This document shows, piece after piece, positions 45,190 through 55,959 of a stretch of DNA of 64,000 nt. Position 1 is the first letter of the stretch; each line of letters opens with the position of its first letter. The position numbers and the translations under genes are program-made. The notes under the pieces were generated by a model. That model did not search any database, was not told the origin of the DNA, and was given only the letters and a program-made list of their open reading frames with translations. This DNA is from Apodemus sylvaticus (lineage: Eukaryota; Chordata; Mammalia; Rodentia; Muridae): the NCBI RefSeq assembly GCF_947179515.1, contig NC_067473.1:93875850-93939849 (forward strand), written 5' to 3'.

Positions 45190-47420
45190 ACTTTCTGATC
45201 ACTTGTCTGTAAGCCCTATTCTAGGTAAGATGATGCAGATGAGGCAGGGAGATGTGAAGTCACCCACCCAGCCACTGATTTCCTAGTATTCTACCTGGGT
45301 TTTCTGCTTGGCTTTAAGAATTATAAGTGAGTATTTATGAAAACAAAATGTTGCAGCATCTGAAGACAGGCTAGTGAAACAATTCTATTGCTACAACACC
45401 GGCAAAATCCAGTTGTCATGGGGTGTCACTTATTAAAAGTTCTATTGAACACACACATACGCATGTACTTCTTTAAGATAAATGAAAAAAGAAAATTTTG
45501 TAGGGTCAGTCAGTCCACTAGGAGAGATGTACAATTTGATTCTAAGAGAGCACATTTTTTATTTTCTTTCCCTGTATTCAATAGAAGTGGATGAACTATT
45601 AAGTATAATGAGAGAAGGGAGCCATGAGGAACTGTGCCTGTTTAATCAGATGAAGGACTGACAATCTTTTTTAGAATCTAGAGAAAGTCCACCATTCAAA
45701 GCTGTGGTAAAATTAACAATAATTAACAAACTATAATTATTCCAAGGTCCACCTTCAAAATGCATTTTATATTATCAGCATTTAATGTGCACCACTAGTA
45801 TTCTGAACAAGGGTGTTGTTTGACTCATAGAAGCCAGTCGGACTTCTTTGCACCATTAATTTTCAAGCAATTCCTGAGGCAGACAGATGCAAACATATTA
45901 TTTTGTCTTTACAGACAGAGGAAGTCGAGACATGAGGGACAAATGCTTACCCAACAGCACTAGGAGAGATCTGGGCACACACCTCTGATTTCTATCCCCA
46001 GTGTCTCTTCAGGTCTCTTGAACAACTAGCTTATCCTGTCCAACTTCCACCCACCTTGCCTCAGAGAAAGATCTAAAGCACAAATCTGTGCCCATCTTTT
46101 TTTTTTTGTTGAGAAGACTGTGTGTGTGTGTGTGTATACATGCTTGTGTTTGTATGCATTGGTATGTTGTATGTACAAGTAAGGAGATATCTTGGCTCTA
46201 AGAACAAAGTTCATGTCAAAGTTACTGTGTTTCCAAACGCTGTCATAGTTACTGCCATCATCATTGTATCCCTGCAAACTTCTCAGACTTTCACAAGTCT
46301 TTGCAGAGTTGAGTTCCTGGAATCTCCTCTTTATCTGTTCCAGTATACAATTGTGATTTTCTGTTCAACTCCTTGGTTACTGTCAGGAAGCCTTTTCTGA
46401 TTCATCCCTCCCAGATGCACTCAGGAATATGTCTTTTCTCTGTACTGCCTTATCTTTTGCATCCTAGGATTAGCAAAAACTACCCTTCCTGGGACTCTGT
46501 TGCCCAGAGTAAAGTGGGTACTTTTTTTTTCTGGGAATCTAAATAGACAAGGCAGCGAATGGTAAAGCTTTGTAAACTCTAAGACAATGTTATATCCCAT
46601 TAAAAAAATTATCTCATCGCTTCACTTTTCAAGTGATTTGCTGGGTAGTCACTCTGTACTATAACTTTTAATGCCACCTCATTTTCATTCCTCTGAGTCC
46701 CAAGCCAGATGGAGGAAAGCTAGTGGGGCGGCAGTCTTAGGGCTGATACATATAGGTGATCATGTGTTGACTACTTAGTTAACTCGTGAGATTTTGTTAT
46801 ACACTGGGAGGAGTGGAGTAGTTGGTGTCCAAGCCTGGTATTCTCTATGGGAAGACAGAATGAGCAAAGATGGCCTCCACATCCCCTGGCTTCCTTCTTT
46901 AATAGCTGGTCCTGCCAGGCTCTCCTCACCAGGCACAAACTGATCCAGCTCTGATTCTCTCTTCCTCTAATTAAACACAAAATCAAGTACTAGCTTAATT
47001 TCTCTGTTTTTTTTTTTATTGTAACTTACTTAGAAATACTTAACAAAAGCTTTTCATCATCTCAGGATTGTCCAGTGCTTACAAGGAGCAGCAGCCATGT
47101 CAGAGTACTGCATCACGAGTATATAGGAGGCACTAGGTACTGTGTGTTGGTTAATTTCACAGTGAATTGTGCACAGAATGTCACAATATGGATATGACAC
47201 TCCCTGTAGTGTATATGTGAACTATTTAAGTCTTCATGGTCTAGGATAGATTAATATCATCACATGTGACATCTTTGATTACCATTCCTACCTTAGCCCA
47301 CTTTCTAAATGCCTAGTTTTAAGGAAGACTAGATAATGGCACCCCGAGTTTGCATTTACATGTATGCCTGAACAAAGAACTTTAATGGTCTTGTGCCTGT
47401 AGAAAAGGGGGATATGTTTT
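45190..47420. other. Upstream flank of Tacstd2, no gene supported
   Basis: Unique-looking DNA with a (GT)n run at 46,119-46,134 and poly-T tracts near 46,099 and 47,009. Distal enhancers could lie here but I cannot identify them. Confidence 0.45.
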
Positions 47421-47424
47421 GATG

Positions 47425-49152
47425 AGGGGCTGTTTTAGGGTTCAGGTTAGTGTTACAATTGGGTTAGGGGTTATGTTTAAGGTTGGTATTTGGGGGTTAG
47501 GGATAAAGCTAGGAGATAGAATTAGGCTTAGTCTTCAGGTAAAGGTTTATGGTCAGTGTTGACTAACAGTTGGGACTGAGTTCACTTTAGAGTTATGGTT
47601 AGAAAGTTAGGGGTAGGCTTCAGTTTTGGCTAGTGTTGTTAGGTTTTGGGCAGATTAGGGTTAGTAGTAGAGAATGGGTTAGTGTTAAGGTTTGAGTTTT
47701 GGGGTTTGTTTTAGGGTTTACTGTCAGGATTATAGTTAAGGTTTAGTTCATTTGGGTTAGGTTGTAATTAGGTTTAGTGGTAGGGTTCAGAAGAATTTAC
47801 GATTGAGGTTGGGTTAGGACTACGTTTAAAGTAAGGGGTTAGGGATAGTGTTCTGAGTTACTGTAAGGCTAGTGTTAGGTAGTTGGCACTGAGATTATGT
47901 TTATGTTTAGATTTAGTGTTGGTGTCAGGTTAGGATTAAAGTTTGGTTTGGGGTAGTGTTGGAGTGCAACATTTATGGTTATATTAAGTTTATTAGTATT
48001 AGATTTAGGTTTATGGTTAGGGTTACATTTTATATTGGGTTAAGGTGGATTAGATGTAGGGTTAAGTTTAAGGTGTTGGGGGGATAGTTGTTAGAGGCAG
48101 AATTAGGGTTTCTCGTTGCTGATATATTTAGTTGTTGAATATAGGGTTAAAATTATGGTGAGAGCCAAGATTTGGTTTTGATGTCACTTTAGGTAGAGGT
48201 TAGTTGTAGGCTTAGAGTAAGGTTAGAGTTGTGGTTTAGATTAAAGTTAGATGTAAATGTGAATGTTTAATTTGCTTTGGAATTATGGTTAGAGTCAGAG
48301 CTAAGTTTAGGCTTAGGACTCAGGGAAAAGGAGAGTTTAGTATTAGGTTAGGTACAGAGTTTGTGTTAAAATTGCTTTATGGTTACTTTTAGACTTAGTT
48401 TTGTTGTTCAGGTAGATGGTTTTGACTATGGTCTCATTAGGGTTCTTATATAGTTATGCTTAGAAATATCATTAATGTGAGGATTAGACAGGGTTATGCT
48501 AGGGCTAGGCTAGGGCTAGGCTAGGGCTAGGGTTATGTCTGTGGTTAGTATTAGGGGTAGAGAAAATTAGGTTCATTTCTAAGATTATTAGAGTTGGAGG
48601 TATTGTTTGAGTTGTGGTTTTGGGGTTAGTGTTAAGACTAGAGACTGTTTTAGGTATATTTTTAAAATTAATGTTAGAGTTGGAGATAGGCTTAGAATCA
48701 AGGACAGTGCTACATTGTTGCTTTTGTGTTTTTTCTTCTTTCTTCTTTTTCTTTTTTCTCTTTTCTTCTTTTTTTTCCACTTTATTTACATTGTTGTTAA
48801 GATTACTATTTGTACTGAGGTTAGGTTTAGAGCTAAGTTTAGGTTTATGGTTCCTAGTACTGGGAGAGCCACTGTTAGGTTATAGATGGTTTAGTCCATA
48901 GTATGGTTATAGATAGCTTAGGGATTGCTATGAAATTCTATAAAAGTTCTGGCTATTGATATGATAAGAGTTAAGGTTAGTTTTAAACCCAGTTTTAAGA
49001 GTTTTGCTTGAGGTAGTGCTCTAGTTCTATGTAGGGCTAGAGATATACTTAGGGCAAGAGCTTGAGCTTTTTGAAGGCTAACATAAATGCTAGGATTTGG
49101 GTTAGTATTCAAGTTATGTGTAGGGTAGAGCTAATTTTAGGTTTATGGTTAG
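47425..49152 (+). repeat. Degenerate telomere-like repeat array, block 1
   Basis: Dense variants of TTAGGG/GGTTAG fill this block on the plus strand ('gggttaggggttatg', 'gttagggttac', 'agggttaggattat'), with T- and A-substituted spacers of irregular length. The C-rich complement is nearly absent, so the array kept one orientation. A 12-bp tandem (AGGGCTAGGCTA) lies at 48,490-48,530. A pyrimidine tract (48,718-48,785) interrupts it. Open frames here are by-products of the repeat. Confidence 0.88.
48718..48785 (+). repeat. Pyrimidine-rich tract inside telomere-like block
   Basis: A run of (TTC)/(TTTTC) units is followed by 'cactttatttacattgttgt', which resembles an antisense L1 tail. This is possibly a tiny L1 insertion. 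Confidence 0.5.
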
Positions 49153-49484
49153 TGTCTTAGAGTTTTACTGCTGTGAACAGACACCATGACCAAGGCAACT
49201 TTTATAAAGTGTAACATTTAATTTGGGCTGGCTTATAGGTTCAGAGGTTCAGTCCATTATCATCAATGCAGGATCATGGCAACATCCAGGCAGTCTGGCG
49301 TGGGAAGAGCTGGGAATTCTACATCTTGAAAGGCCTGATGACTGACTTCCAGGCATCTAGGAGGAGAGTCTCAAAGCCCACCCACACAGTGACATACTTC
49401 CTCCAACAAGGCCAAACCTCCTCCAACAAGACCATACCTCCTAATAGTGCCACTACTTGGTCCAAGCATATTCAAATCACCACA
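49153..49484 (+). mobile_element. Solo LTR inside the telomere-like array
   Basis: The 332-bp element begins TGTCTTAGAGTT and ends TCACCACA, with 'agacaccatgaccaaggcaa' and 'cctcctaatagtgccactac'. It is flanked by GTTAG on both sides (49,148-49,152; 49,485-49,489), consistent with a 5-bp target duplication. GTTAG is common in this array, so a chance match is possible. It belongs to the same wider family as the 36,130 element. Confidence 0.7.
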
Positions 49485-49583
49485 GTTAGGGCCATGGTTA
49501 CAACTTAAGTTAGAGGTAAGGTTGGGCTGTCCTTAGAAGTAGTATTAGATATAAGGTAGAGTTTGGTTTAGAAGTCAGGTTGG
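49485..49583 (+). repeat. Telomere-like array, short segment
   Basis: 'gttagggccatggttacaac' and 'ggtttagaagtcaggttgg' continue the array between the LTR and the L1 pair. The 13-mer GAAGTCAGGTTGG at 49,571-49,583 is the target duplication for the following L1s. Confidence 0.8.
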
Positions 49584-50162
49584 ACTCCTGGGCATATACC
49601 CAGAAGACTCCCCACCATGTAATAAGGATACATGTTCGACTATGTTCATAGCAGCCCTATTTATAATTGCCAGATGCTGGAAAGAACCCAGGTATCCCTC
49701 AACAGAAGAGTGGATGCAAAAAATGTGGTATATCTACACAATGGAGTACTATTCAGCCATTAGAAACAACGAATTCATGAAATTCTTAGGCAAATGGATG
49801 GAGCTAGAGAATATCATACTAAGTGAGGTAACCCAGATTCAAAAGGTGAATCATGGTATGCACTCACTATTAAGTGGATATTAACCTAGAAAACTGGAAT
49901 ACCCAAAACATAATCCACACATCAAATGAGGTACAAGAAGAAAGGAGGAGTGGCCCCTGGTTCTGGAAAGACTCAGTGAAACAGTACTCAGCAAAACCAG
50001 AACGGGGAAGTGGGAAGGGGTGGGTGGGAGGACAGGGGAAGAGAAGGGGGCTTACGGGACTTTCGGGGAGTGGGGGGGCTAGAAAAGGGGAAGTCATTTG
50101 AAATGTAAATAAATTATATCGAATAAAAAAAAAAAGAATACAGATTCAAAAAAAAAAAAAAA
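49584..50162 (+). mobile_element. L1 3'-end insertion, first of a tandem pair
   Basis: It starts in the last part of ORF2 ('ctcctgggcatatacccaga'), runs through the ORF2 stop near 49,884 and the polypurine 3' UTR. The tail is A11, then a short non-L1 'gaatacagattc', then about A19. It is followed by a 12-bp copy of the target sequence (50,163-50,174) and immediately by the second L1. Confidence 0.92.
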
Positions 50163-50174
50163 AAGTCAGGTTGG
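50163..50174 (+). repeat. Middle copy of the L1 target duplication
   Basis: AAGTCAGGTTGG here matches the outer copies at 49,572-49,583 and 50,937-50,948, giving three copies in all. Confidence 0.9.
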
Positions 50175-50935
50175 TTACACCAGTCAGAATGGCTAAGATT
50201 AAAAATTCAGGAGACAGCAGGTGTTGGCGAGGATGTGGAGAAAGAGGAACACTCCTCCACTGCTGGTGAGGTTGCAAATTGGTACAACCACTCTGGAAAT
50301 CAGTCTGGCGGTTCCTCCGAAAACTGGGCACCTCATTTCCAGAAGATCCTGCTATACCACTCCTGGGCATATACCCAAAAGATTCCCAAGCATGTAATAA
50401 GGATACATGTTCCACTATGTTCATAGCAGCCCTATTTATAATTGCCAGAAGTTGGAAAGAACCCAGGTATCCCTCAACAGAAGAGTGGATGCAAAAAATG
50501 TGGTATATATACACAATGGAGTACTATTCAGCCATTAGAAACAATGAATTCATGAAATTCTTGGGCACATGGATGGAGCTGGAAAACATCATACTAAGTG
50601 AGGTAACCCAGACTCAAAAGATGAATCATGGTATGCACTCACTAACAAGTGGATATTAACCTAGAAAACTGGAATACCCAAAACATAATCCACACATCAA
50701 ATGAGGTACAAGAAGAAAGGAGGAGTGGCCCCTTGTTCTGGAAAGACTCAGTGAAGCAGTATAGGGCAAAACCAGAACAGGGAAGTAGGAAGGGTTGGGT
50801 GGGAAAACAGGGAGAGGGAAGGGGGCTGATGGGACTTTCGGGGACTGGGGGTCTAGAAAAGGGGAAATCATTTGAAATATAAATAAAAAATATATTGAAT
50901 AAAAAAAATTCATGCCTAAAAAAAAGAAAAAAAAA
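50175..50935 (+). mobile_element. L1 3'-end insertion, second of a tandem pair
   Basis: It begins slightly farther upstream in ORF2 ('acaccagtcagaatggctaa'), includes the zinc-knuckle region and the C-terminal 'NNEFMKFLGTWMELENIILS' part, and ends after an A-rich tail interrupted by 'ttcatgcct'. It is similar but not the same as the first copy, so it is an independent insertion rather than a duplication of it. Confidence 0.92.
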
Positions 50936-50948
50936 GAAGTCAGGTTGG
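50936..50948 (+). repeat. Right copy of the L1 target duplication
   Basis: GAAGTCAGGTTGG matches 49,571-49,583 exactly; the telomere-like array resumes right after it. Confidence 0.92.
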
Positions 50949-53240
50949 GATTAGGTTTAGGATTAAATCTTAGTGTTAAGACTAGAGGTGTGTTAGGCAT
51001 AGAGCTTTATTTAGTTTTAGGGTTAAGGTTAGTAGATTTAGGGCTTGGCTTGGATATTTTTTATGGTTAATGCTTGGGTTAGTGTTTTGATTAGGTAAGA
51101 GGTAAGGGTATGGTTTGATTTAGGGCTTGGAAAAAAACAGTATTGATGTTATTTCTAAGCTTAGTTTAAAAGTTAGAGGTAGGCTTGGTGCCAAGCTTAA
51201 GGATGCATTTGTTGTTAGTGTTAGTGTTAATCCTGGGTTTAGTTTTATACCTAAGTTTATATTTAGGGTGAGATTTGATGGCAGAGCCATGCTTAGAATT
51301 ATGGATAGAGTTTAGTTAAAGCTTGATGCAAAGCTAGTGTAAGAGGAATAGATATCATTAGAAATAGGATTAATGTTAATTATAGACCTAGTGTTGGGTT
51401 CAGTCTTGAAGTAGGCTAGTTGTATCAATAGCTGTAGCTTTTCCAGAATTTTATAGCAAAGCCTAAACTATTCAGGCTTGAGGTAAATGAAGTAGGGTTC
51501 ATTTAGGTCTAGGTATTTATTTAGGGCTAGTGTTTTAGCTAAAGTTAAGGGTAGTGTTAGAGTTAGGTTTAAGGCTAGTATTCAAATTAAGTCTGCCCCT
51601 AGAGCTAGCTTTAAGTTTAGTGTTAGGGATTGTTTTAGATATGGGTTAGGGCTAAGGTTAGAATAGGGATTGTGTTTTGAGTTAGTTTTAAGGTTAAGAC
51701 TAGTGTTAGAGTGAATGTTGTTTAGTGTTAGGCTTAGGGTTAGTATACAGTTAGTTTAGGTGGGTTAGAGTTGGTAAAGATTAAGTTTAAGGTTTATTAG
51801 GCTTAGAGTTGGCGCTGGTCTAAAATTAGTGCAGGATGTAAAATTAGAACTAGGGCAGAAGTTATTGAAGACCTAGTTTTAGGGTGCAGACTTGAGGTAG
51901 AGTTATAGTTTTATTTACGAGTAAAGATATATTTAGAGCTAGTGTTTAAAGTAGGTCTAAGTGCAGTGTGAGATAGACTTAAAAGTAGTATTAGATTTAA
52001 ACTTGGGGCTAAGGATAGATTTAGGTCTACTCCTTGAGCTAGAGTTTAGCATAGGGTGGGAGCTAGGGTTGGGACAATAGTTCAAGTTAAATCTACTGTT
52101 AGAAGCTACTGTTAAGTTTAAGGTTAGGGTTATGGCTAGTTTTAGAGTTAGGACTGTAGATAGCATTAGAACTAAGGCTAGAATACAGTGTGTTTAGGAT
52201 ACTCTATTTTTAGGAGTAAAACTAGGGTTAGAGCCAGTGTTTCTGTTAGATATAAAATTTTGTTTAGTGTTAGGTTTAAGTTTTATGGATAGGGTTAGGA
52301 CTAGTTTTAGGTAATGGTTGTGATTAGTGTTAGCATTAGAGTTAAGATTAGCATTTGGCAAGGGGTAAATTTAGTGTTAACATATTGATTTTGGTTAGTT
52401 TTAGACCTAGTTTTGTGTTTCGACAAGATGAAGGGTTAAGGTTAAGATTTTGATTATGATCTGATTAGAATTATTGTACATTAAGGCTAGGATTAGGGTT
52501 AAAATTAAGATTAGAAAGTGCTGGGTTAAGGTTAGGTTATGGTGATAAAAGGATAGGTTTAGTTTTGTGTAATGGCAAAGGTTACCTAGTTATTGTTAGT
52601 TCTAGAGACAATTTTAGGCTTATTCTAAGGTGAATGTTAGAGTTTCAGTTATGTTTAGATCAGAGTTTGTGTTATAGAATGAAAATTTTAGTTATATTTC
52701 TGAGATTTAATGTGAAATTTAGAAGTATGGTTAATTTTAGGGTAGAGTTAGGTACAGTATTGGTATTATTTCTAAGGTTATTGTTAGAGGTAGTCCTGTG
52801 TTAACTTTAGGACTAGGTTTAAGTTATGGTTAGTGTTCCTTGGGTTTGAATTATTGCTAAGTTTAGATTTAATGCTAGTAGTAGAGACAGTGTTAGCATT
52901 ATGAATAGCATTAGGCAAGAGTTTTGTATAAAGTTGGTATAAGGTCTTCAATTATTAATAGAAGTAGGGTTTAGTTTTTGAATTTGAGCTAAAGGTAGGG
53001 TTACAATTTCTTTACAGCCAGTCATGTATTTAAGGCTAGTGTTTAAATCAGGGTTAAATTTAGGGTAAAAGCTAGGGATTGGGTTATTATTCAAGTTAGG
53101 TTTAGGAACACAGCAAGTGCTATGTTTAAGGTTAGGGCTAGCATTAAAGGTAGGGTTAGAGAAAGGATGAGAGTTTGGTTTAAATTTAGATCCACTTTTA
53201 GGATAGGTTTAGAGTTAGTATTTGGGTTTGACATTACTGG
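50949..53240 (+). repeat. Degenerate telomere-like repeat array, block 2
   Basis: About 2.3 kb continue the same one-strand GGTTAG-type text ('gggttaaggttagtagattt', 'agggttagtatacagttag', 'aaggttagggttatggctag'). Divergence is high, and no run of more than a few perfect units is seen. Confidence 0.88.
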
Positions 53241-53596
53241 AGTAAGGCCTACAGGCTGAAAGGCACTTGGCAATTAGGATGTCCACACAAGATTTGTCTT
53301 TAAATACACTCCATTCAATCACATAGAGATTCCTTATAATTTAAGAGTATTAAAGTTAAGCAGACATCTCACCAATTAATAGTAATAGTTGATTGGGCAG
53401 AAAATGCTGCTGCAGGGTTCCCCTGGGGAATCTTCCCTAGGGAAGATGCTTTATAAGCTTGTTGGTTCAACCCACCTCCACTCTGAAGTCTTCCCTTTTA
53501 GCTGAGAACACGCAGTAGATAATGATGAAGGTCCAGGAAGTCCTTAAGAGCACTGGCTAGTTGGTCTGTAAGAGCCCAGCAACAGTGTCAGAGGGG
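53241..53596. other. Non-array insert, left part
   Basis: Unique-looking sequence ('ggagtaaggcctacaggctg' onward) interrupts the array. I recognise no family. With 54,065-54,395 it may be one inserted block, later hit by an L1. Confidence 0.45.
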
Positions 53597-54064
53597 TTTT
53601 TTTTTTTTTTTTTGATGTATTCTTTATTTACATTTGAAATGATTTCCCCTTTCCTGGATTCCCCCTCCCTGAAAGTCCCATAAGCCCTCTTCCCTCCCTC
53701 TCCCTTCTTCTCCAATCAACCCTTTCCTGCTTCTCTGACCTGGTATTCTCTTACACTGTTGCACTGAGCCTTTCTAGGACCAGAGGCCTCTCCTTCCTTC
53801 TTCTTGAGCATCATTTGATATGTGAATTGTTTTTAGGGTGTTCCGAGCTTCTGGGTTAATATCTGCTTATTGGTGAGTGCATACCATGTGTGTTCTTTTG
53901 TGATTAGGTTGCCTCACCCAGGATGACATTCTCCAATTCCACCCACTTGCCTAAGAATTTCATGAATTCATTGTTTTTAATAGTTGAGTAGTATTCCATA
54001 GTGTAAATATACCACATTTTCTGTATCCATTTCTCCGTTGAGGGACATTTGGGTTCTTTTCAAA
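53597..54064 (-). mobile_element. L1 3'-end fragment, antisense
   Basis: A T17 tail is followed by 'tattctttatttacatttga', 'aagtcccataagccctcttc', 'gcataccatgtgtgttcttt' and 'ggatgacattctccaattcc', ending at 'gggacatttgggttctttt'. I find no clear target duplication. Confidence 0.9.
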
Positions 54065-54395
54065 GTCACACCTGTCTCCAGCTAGTGAAGCTAAGACTTG
54101 GGAGCACAGTAGTGTGATCCTAGAGACCACTTCCAAAGTTCTCGATTTTTGTATCATATCACTAGTGGCTGCTTTGTGAAATATGGAAGCCCAACTTGGG
54201 ACTGTAATACTCCCATAACAATACCACTTGGGTGTTGGTTCATCAGCATAACAAGGCTGTTCAAGGCTAGCTCCAATCTGAAGTGCTGGGTGGACTGCCT
54301 GGGCCTTGCTTCTGAGGGTTACTTTTATCAGTGCAAACTCAGGGCCACATTATTCCATTCTACACAAGATAGTTTAAGTTTCTAATAGATAAAGA
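54065..54395. other. Non-array insert, right part
   Basis: Unassigned sequence from 'caaagtcacacctgtctcca' to the return of telomere-like text. Confidence 0.4.
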
Positions 54396-54618
54396 GGTTT
54401 CTTTAGTATTAGGGTTATGGGTAGGTTTATGAAATGGTTTTGGTTGGTGCTAGGGTTAGGATTATGATTGTTGCTAGGGTTACAATTAGTATTAAAATTA
54501 GTACTGTAGTTATGGCCAATCATTTGCTTAGTGTAAGGTTAGAACTATTGCTTAGATTAGAGATAGTGATAAAGTTAGACAAAATGTTAGGGTTAGGAGT
54601 AAGGTTTGGAGTTAAAGG
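54396..54618 (+). repeat. Degenerate telomere-like repeat array, block 3
   Basis: 'gtattagggttatgggtagg', 'gctagggttaggattatgat' and 'gttagggttaggagtaaggt' mark the last block, in the same orientation. The array ends near 54,618. Confidence 0.87.
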
Positions 54619-55080
54619 ATAGAACAAATGGGCATTACTGCATTGCACAGTGACACAGATGTGCTTGTACAGAAGTAGAGAAGTGTACCCTGATGGCCTA
54701 CTAATGATGTGTCCATGTATTTACTGGTAAATAAGAACACCTGGTTGTCCATGAACAGCAGGCCACACAGGTTTACTAGTATAAAAGCACACACAAGTAA
54801 AGGAGTGTCCGTAGAAGCATTTATTGCTGAGATATCACACATGTTCTCTCAAAGCAATACACATGCATGTAAGAGTAGAGGTTTAGTCAGACATACTGTT
54901 ATAGAAACACAGATGTGATAAGTCCTACAGCAGGACTTACAGATGTGTGACATCACTTTTCATGGAACTAGACAGTTGCACACAAAGATACACTTGTATA
55001 TCACTGAAGTCATTGTACTAGTAGAGCAGTGAATATCCATCTATTATTAAAGCAATATATAATTTTAATATACACCAATA
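54619..55080. repeat. Possible degenerate tandem repeat beside the telomere-like array
   Basis: Phrases such as 'acacagatgtg' (twice), 'acagatgtgtgaca', 'gtagag' and 'tactagta' recur at irregular intervals. I cannot define a unit, so this is a weak impression. Confidence 0.3.
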
Positions 55081-55194
55081 ATTAGTCCTTGAATGCAGCA
55101 GAAATAGCTTTTTGGCCTATGCAAAGGCAATGGGTTCTTAAGAATAACAATCTATTGTCTGCTGCTTAAAGAACACCTTAGCAAGGACATATCC

Positions 55195-55290
55195 AGGGTT
55201 ATGGCTCAGTGACAGGGCACATGCCCAAAATCTTCACAGGCCCATGTTCCAATACTGAGCGCCAGGTATATATACAAATAATTAAAAATG
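55195..55290 (+). mobile_element. ID/B4-like SINE scrap
   Basis: 'ggttatggctcagtgacagg' and 'tgttccaatactgagcgcca' resemble a tRNA-derived ID head. Confidence 0.4.
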
Positions 55291-55514
55291 GATCTTAACA
55301 GCTTATCAAAGAGCCATACCAATAGATCCAAAGTCCTTCAGTGGAAGCTATATGTTATTGACTGCAGTGAAGGTTAAATAATGTAAGCAGTTCCTTCCAA
55401 GTGTTATTTTCATCCTGTCTCTATTTAAATTGTATTAAACCCCCACTGTTTATGTTGATTAAAGCCACTATCTATAACCACATGAACTGACACATTTTTC
55501 TAATACTTATTTCC

Positions 55515-55620
55515 ATGTCTGTGTCAGCCTGTAATGCTAGCACTCATGATGCACAGGTAAGAGAAAGGCAACCTGGGACCACACAGTGAGACCCTGTCTC
55601 AAATACCAAAGATATTTATG
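55515..55620 (+). mobile_element. Partial B1-like SINE
   Basis: 'cagcctgtaatgctagcact' and 'agtgagaccctgtctcaaat' match the B1 start and end. Confidence 0.6.
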
Positions 55621-55947
55621 TAATTCTTTTATGTTCAAAACTTAAGAAATGTCCTTTATCACATACAGCATTGCAAAGCCACTCCTCTTAAAACATGAAT
55701 AAAGTCATTTCAAGGTCTCACACGTGCAGTGTGAAACCTACCATTTGTTTCTACTTCTGATTTATTATGGGTATGTCTCAGTTTGGCTGCCTTGTTTTCC
55801 AATAATGCTACAAGGGCTAGAGTTACAGCAATGTTTGGGTGTGGTCACAAGCTTATTTTTGTCAGCAGTTTCTTGGAGAAAGCTGCGTAGCAACATCCAC
55901 TGATGTGTGTCGTTCACTGTGATGGGATGGATGCTCATTGCAGTAGA

Positions 55948-55959
55948 AATCAAGTGCTG
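55948..55959 (+). repeat. Target-site duplication, left copy (long L1)
   Basis: AATCAAGTGCTG recurs at 61,879-61,890. Confidence 0.9.

Noticed and set aside
49584..50935. A tandem duplication of one L1 end
   Set aside because: The two inserts differ in 5' start, tail and many bases, and there are three target copies. Two insertions fit better.
47425..54618. Several 60-95 codon frames on both strands
   Set aside because: They are by-products of GGTTAG-type repeats, which lack stops in some frames. No protein family is visible.
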